A DNA stretch of 22,410 nt from Actinomycetes bacterium (lineage in GTDB: Bacteria; Actinomycetota; Acidimicrobiia; Acidimicrobiales; RAAP-2): contig JAKCEC010000004.1 of the NCBI GenBank assembly GCA_021841725.1, forward strand, positions 1 through 22,410, in the 5' to 3' direction. Position numbers and translations under genes: made by a program. Of the stretch, positions 22,282 to 22,410 are shown piece by piece. Position 1 is the first letter of the stretch. Each line of letters starts with the position of its first letter. Under the pieces are notes generated by a model. The model was not told the origin of the DNA and ran no database searches. It saw only the letters and a list, made by a program, of their open reading frames with translations.

Positions 22282-22410
22282 ATGGCCGTTCGTCTGGAGT
22301 CCGACACGATGGGTGAGATCGAAGTACCCGCCGAGCACTACTGGGGCGCCCAGACCGAGCGGAGCCTGCACCACTTCGCGATCAGTGACGAGACGATGCC
22401 GCCGGCCCTG
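22282..22410 (+). CDS. fumC: Class II fumarate hydratase, N-terminal part, cut by window edge
   Basis: Fumarase C reversibly hydrates fumarate to malate in the TCA cycle without an iron-sulphur cluster. Only 43 codons are present. They read [25 protein letters not shown], the invariant start of class II fumarases; aspartase and argininosuccinate lyase relatives share the fold, and aspartase (DxxGxxxVP..AYYGIQT) differs in the WGAQT region, which here is the fumarase type. ATG 22282 has AAAGGATG about 7 nt upstream. Roughly 420 further residues should lie outside the window. Confidence 0.92.
   Translation, partial: MAVRLESDTMGEIEVPAEHYWGAQTERSLHHFAISDETMPPAL

Noticed and set aside
1..22410. 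Search for a defence system, prophage, transposon or biosynthetic cluster
   Set aside because: All but one gene belongs to a known family, gene order is conserved, and composition is uniform; no terminal repeats, integrase or transposase were seen.

Overview
This is a gene-dense, G+C-rich chromosomal window of core housekeeping genes from an actinobacterium (Actinomycetota). Four things point there: the order rnc-mutM-smc-ftsY and rpsP-khpA-rimM-trmD-rplS-DUF2469 as in mycobacteria, a SepIVA-like DivIVA protein between coaD and DUF177, a PPOX-class F420-type flavoprotein, and heavy use of GTG starts. Compared with Mycobacterium tuberculosis the block is compact (no glnD/amt/glnB between ftsY and ffh, no lepB/rnhB after rplS). 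That fits a deep-branching class such as Acidimicrobiia, but this placement is inference. I found no tRNA, rRNA, CRISPR array, insertion sequence or prophage gene.

Layout. 1-945 (minus): the N-terminal half of GTP-dependent PEP carboxykinase, running off the left edge. 1035-1961: thiL. 2011-2223 (minus): rpmB. From 2303 a nearly unbroken plus-strand run follows. It comprises a DAK2/FakA-like protein, recG, rsmD, coaD, sepIVA-like, DUF177, rpmF, plsX, acpP, rnc, mutM, smc, ftsY, ffh, rpsP, khpA, rimM, trmD, rplS, DUF2469 and an unrecognised 169-aa protein, ending at 20802. After it come a potassium channel (plus), a convergent PPOX flavoprotein (minus), a 272-bp regulatory-looking gap, and the first 43 codons of fumC at the right edge.

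The run groups translation and ribosome assembly (L28, L32, S16, L19, RimM, TrmD, RsmD, KhpA, RNase III), co-translational targeting (FtsY, Ffh), chromosome maintenance (RecG, MutM, SMC), coenzyme A and phospholipid precursors (CoaD, PlsX, ACP) and cell-envelope growth (SepIVA-like). Many junctions are 4-nt ATGA/GTGA overlaps, which suggests translational coupling. Several internal junctions carry a TANNNT -10 hexamer 6-8 nt before a start codon that has no Shine-Dalgarno sequence. The run is therefore probably cut into sub-operons, some with leaderless mRNAs.

I did not find a clearly new biological system. The points most worth a second look are the 169-aa orphan protein with a faint luciferase-like monooxygenase pattern, a tyrosine in an almost invariant glycine position of Ffh, the leaderless promoter set, an overlapping divergent promoter between rpmB and the DAK2 gene, a shared 13-bp promoter element before rpsP and rplS, and the palindromes upstream of fumC.
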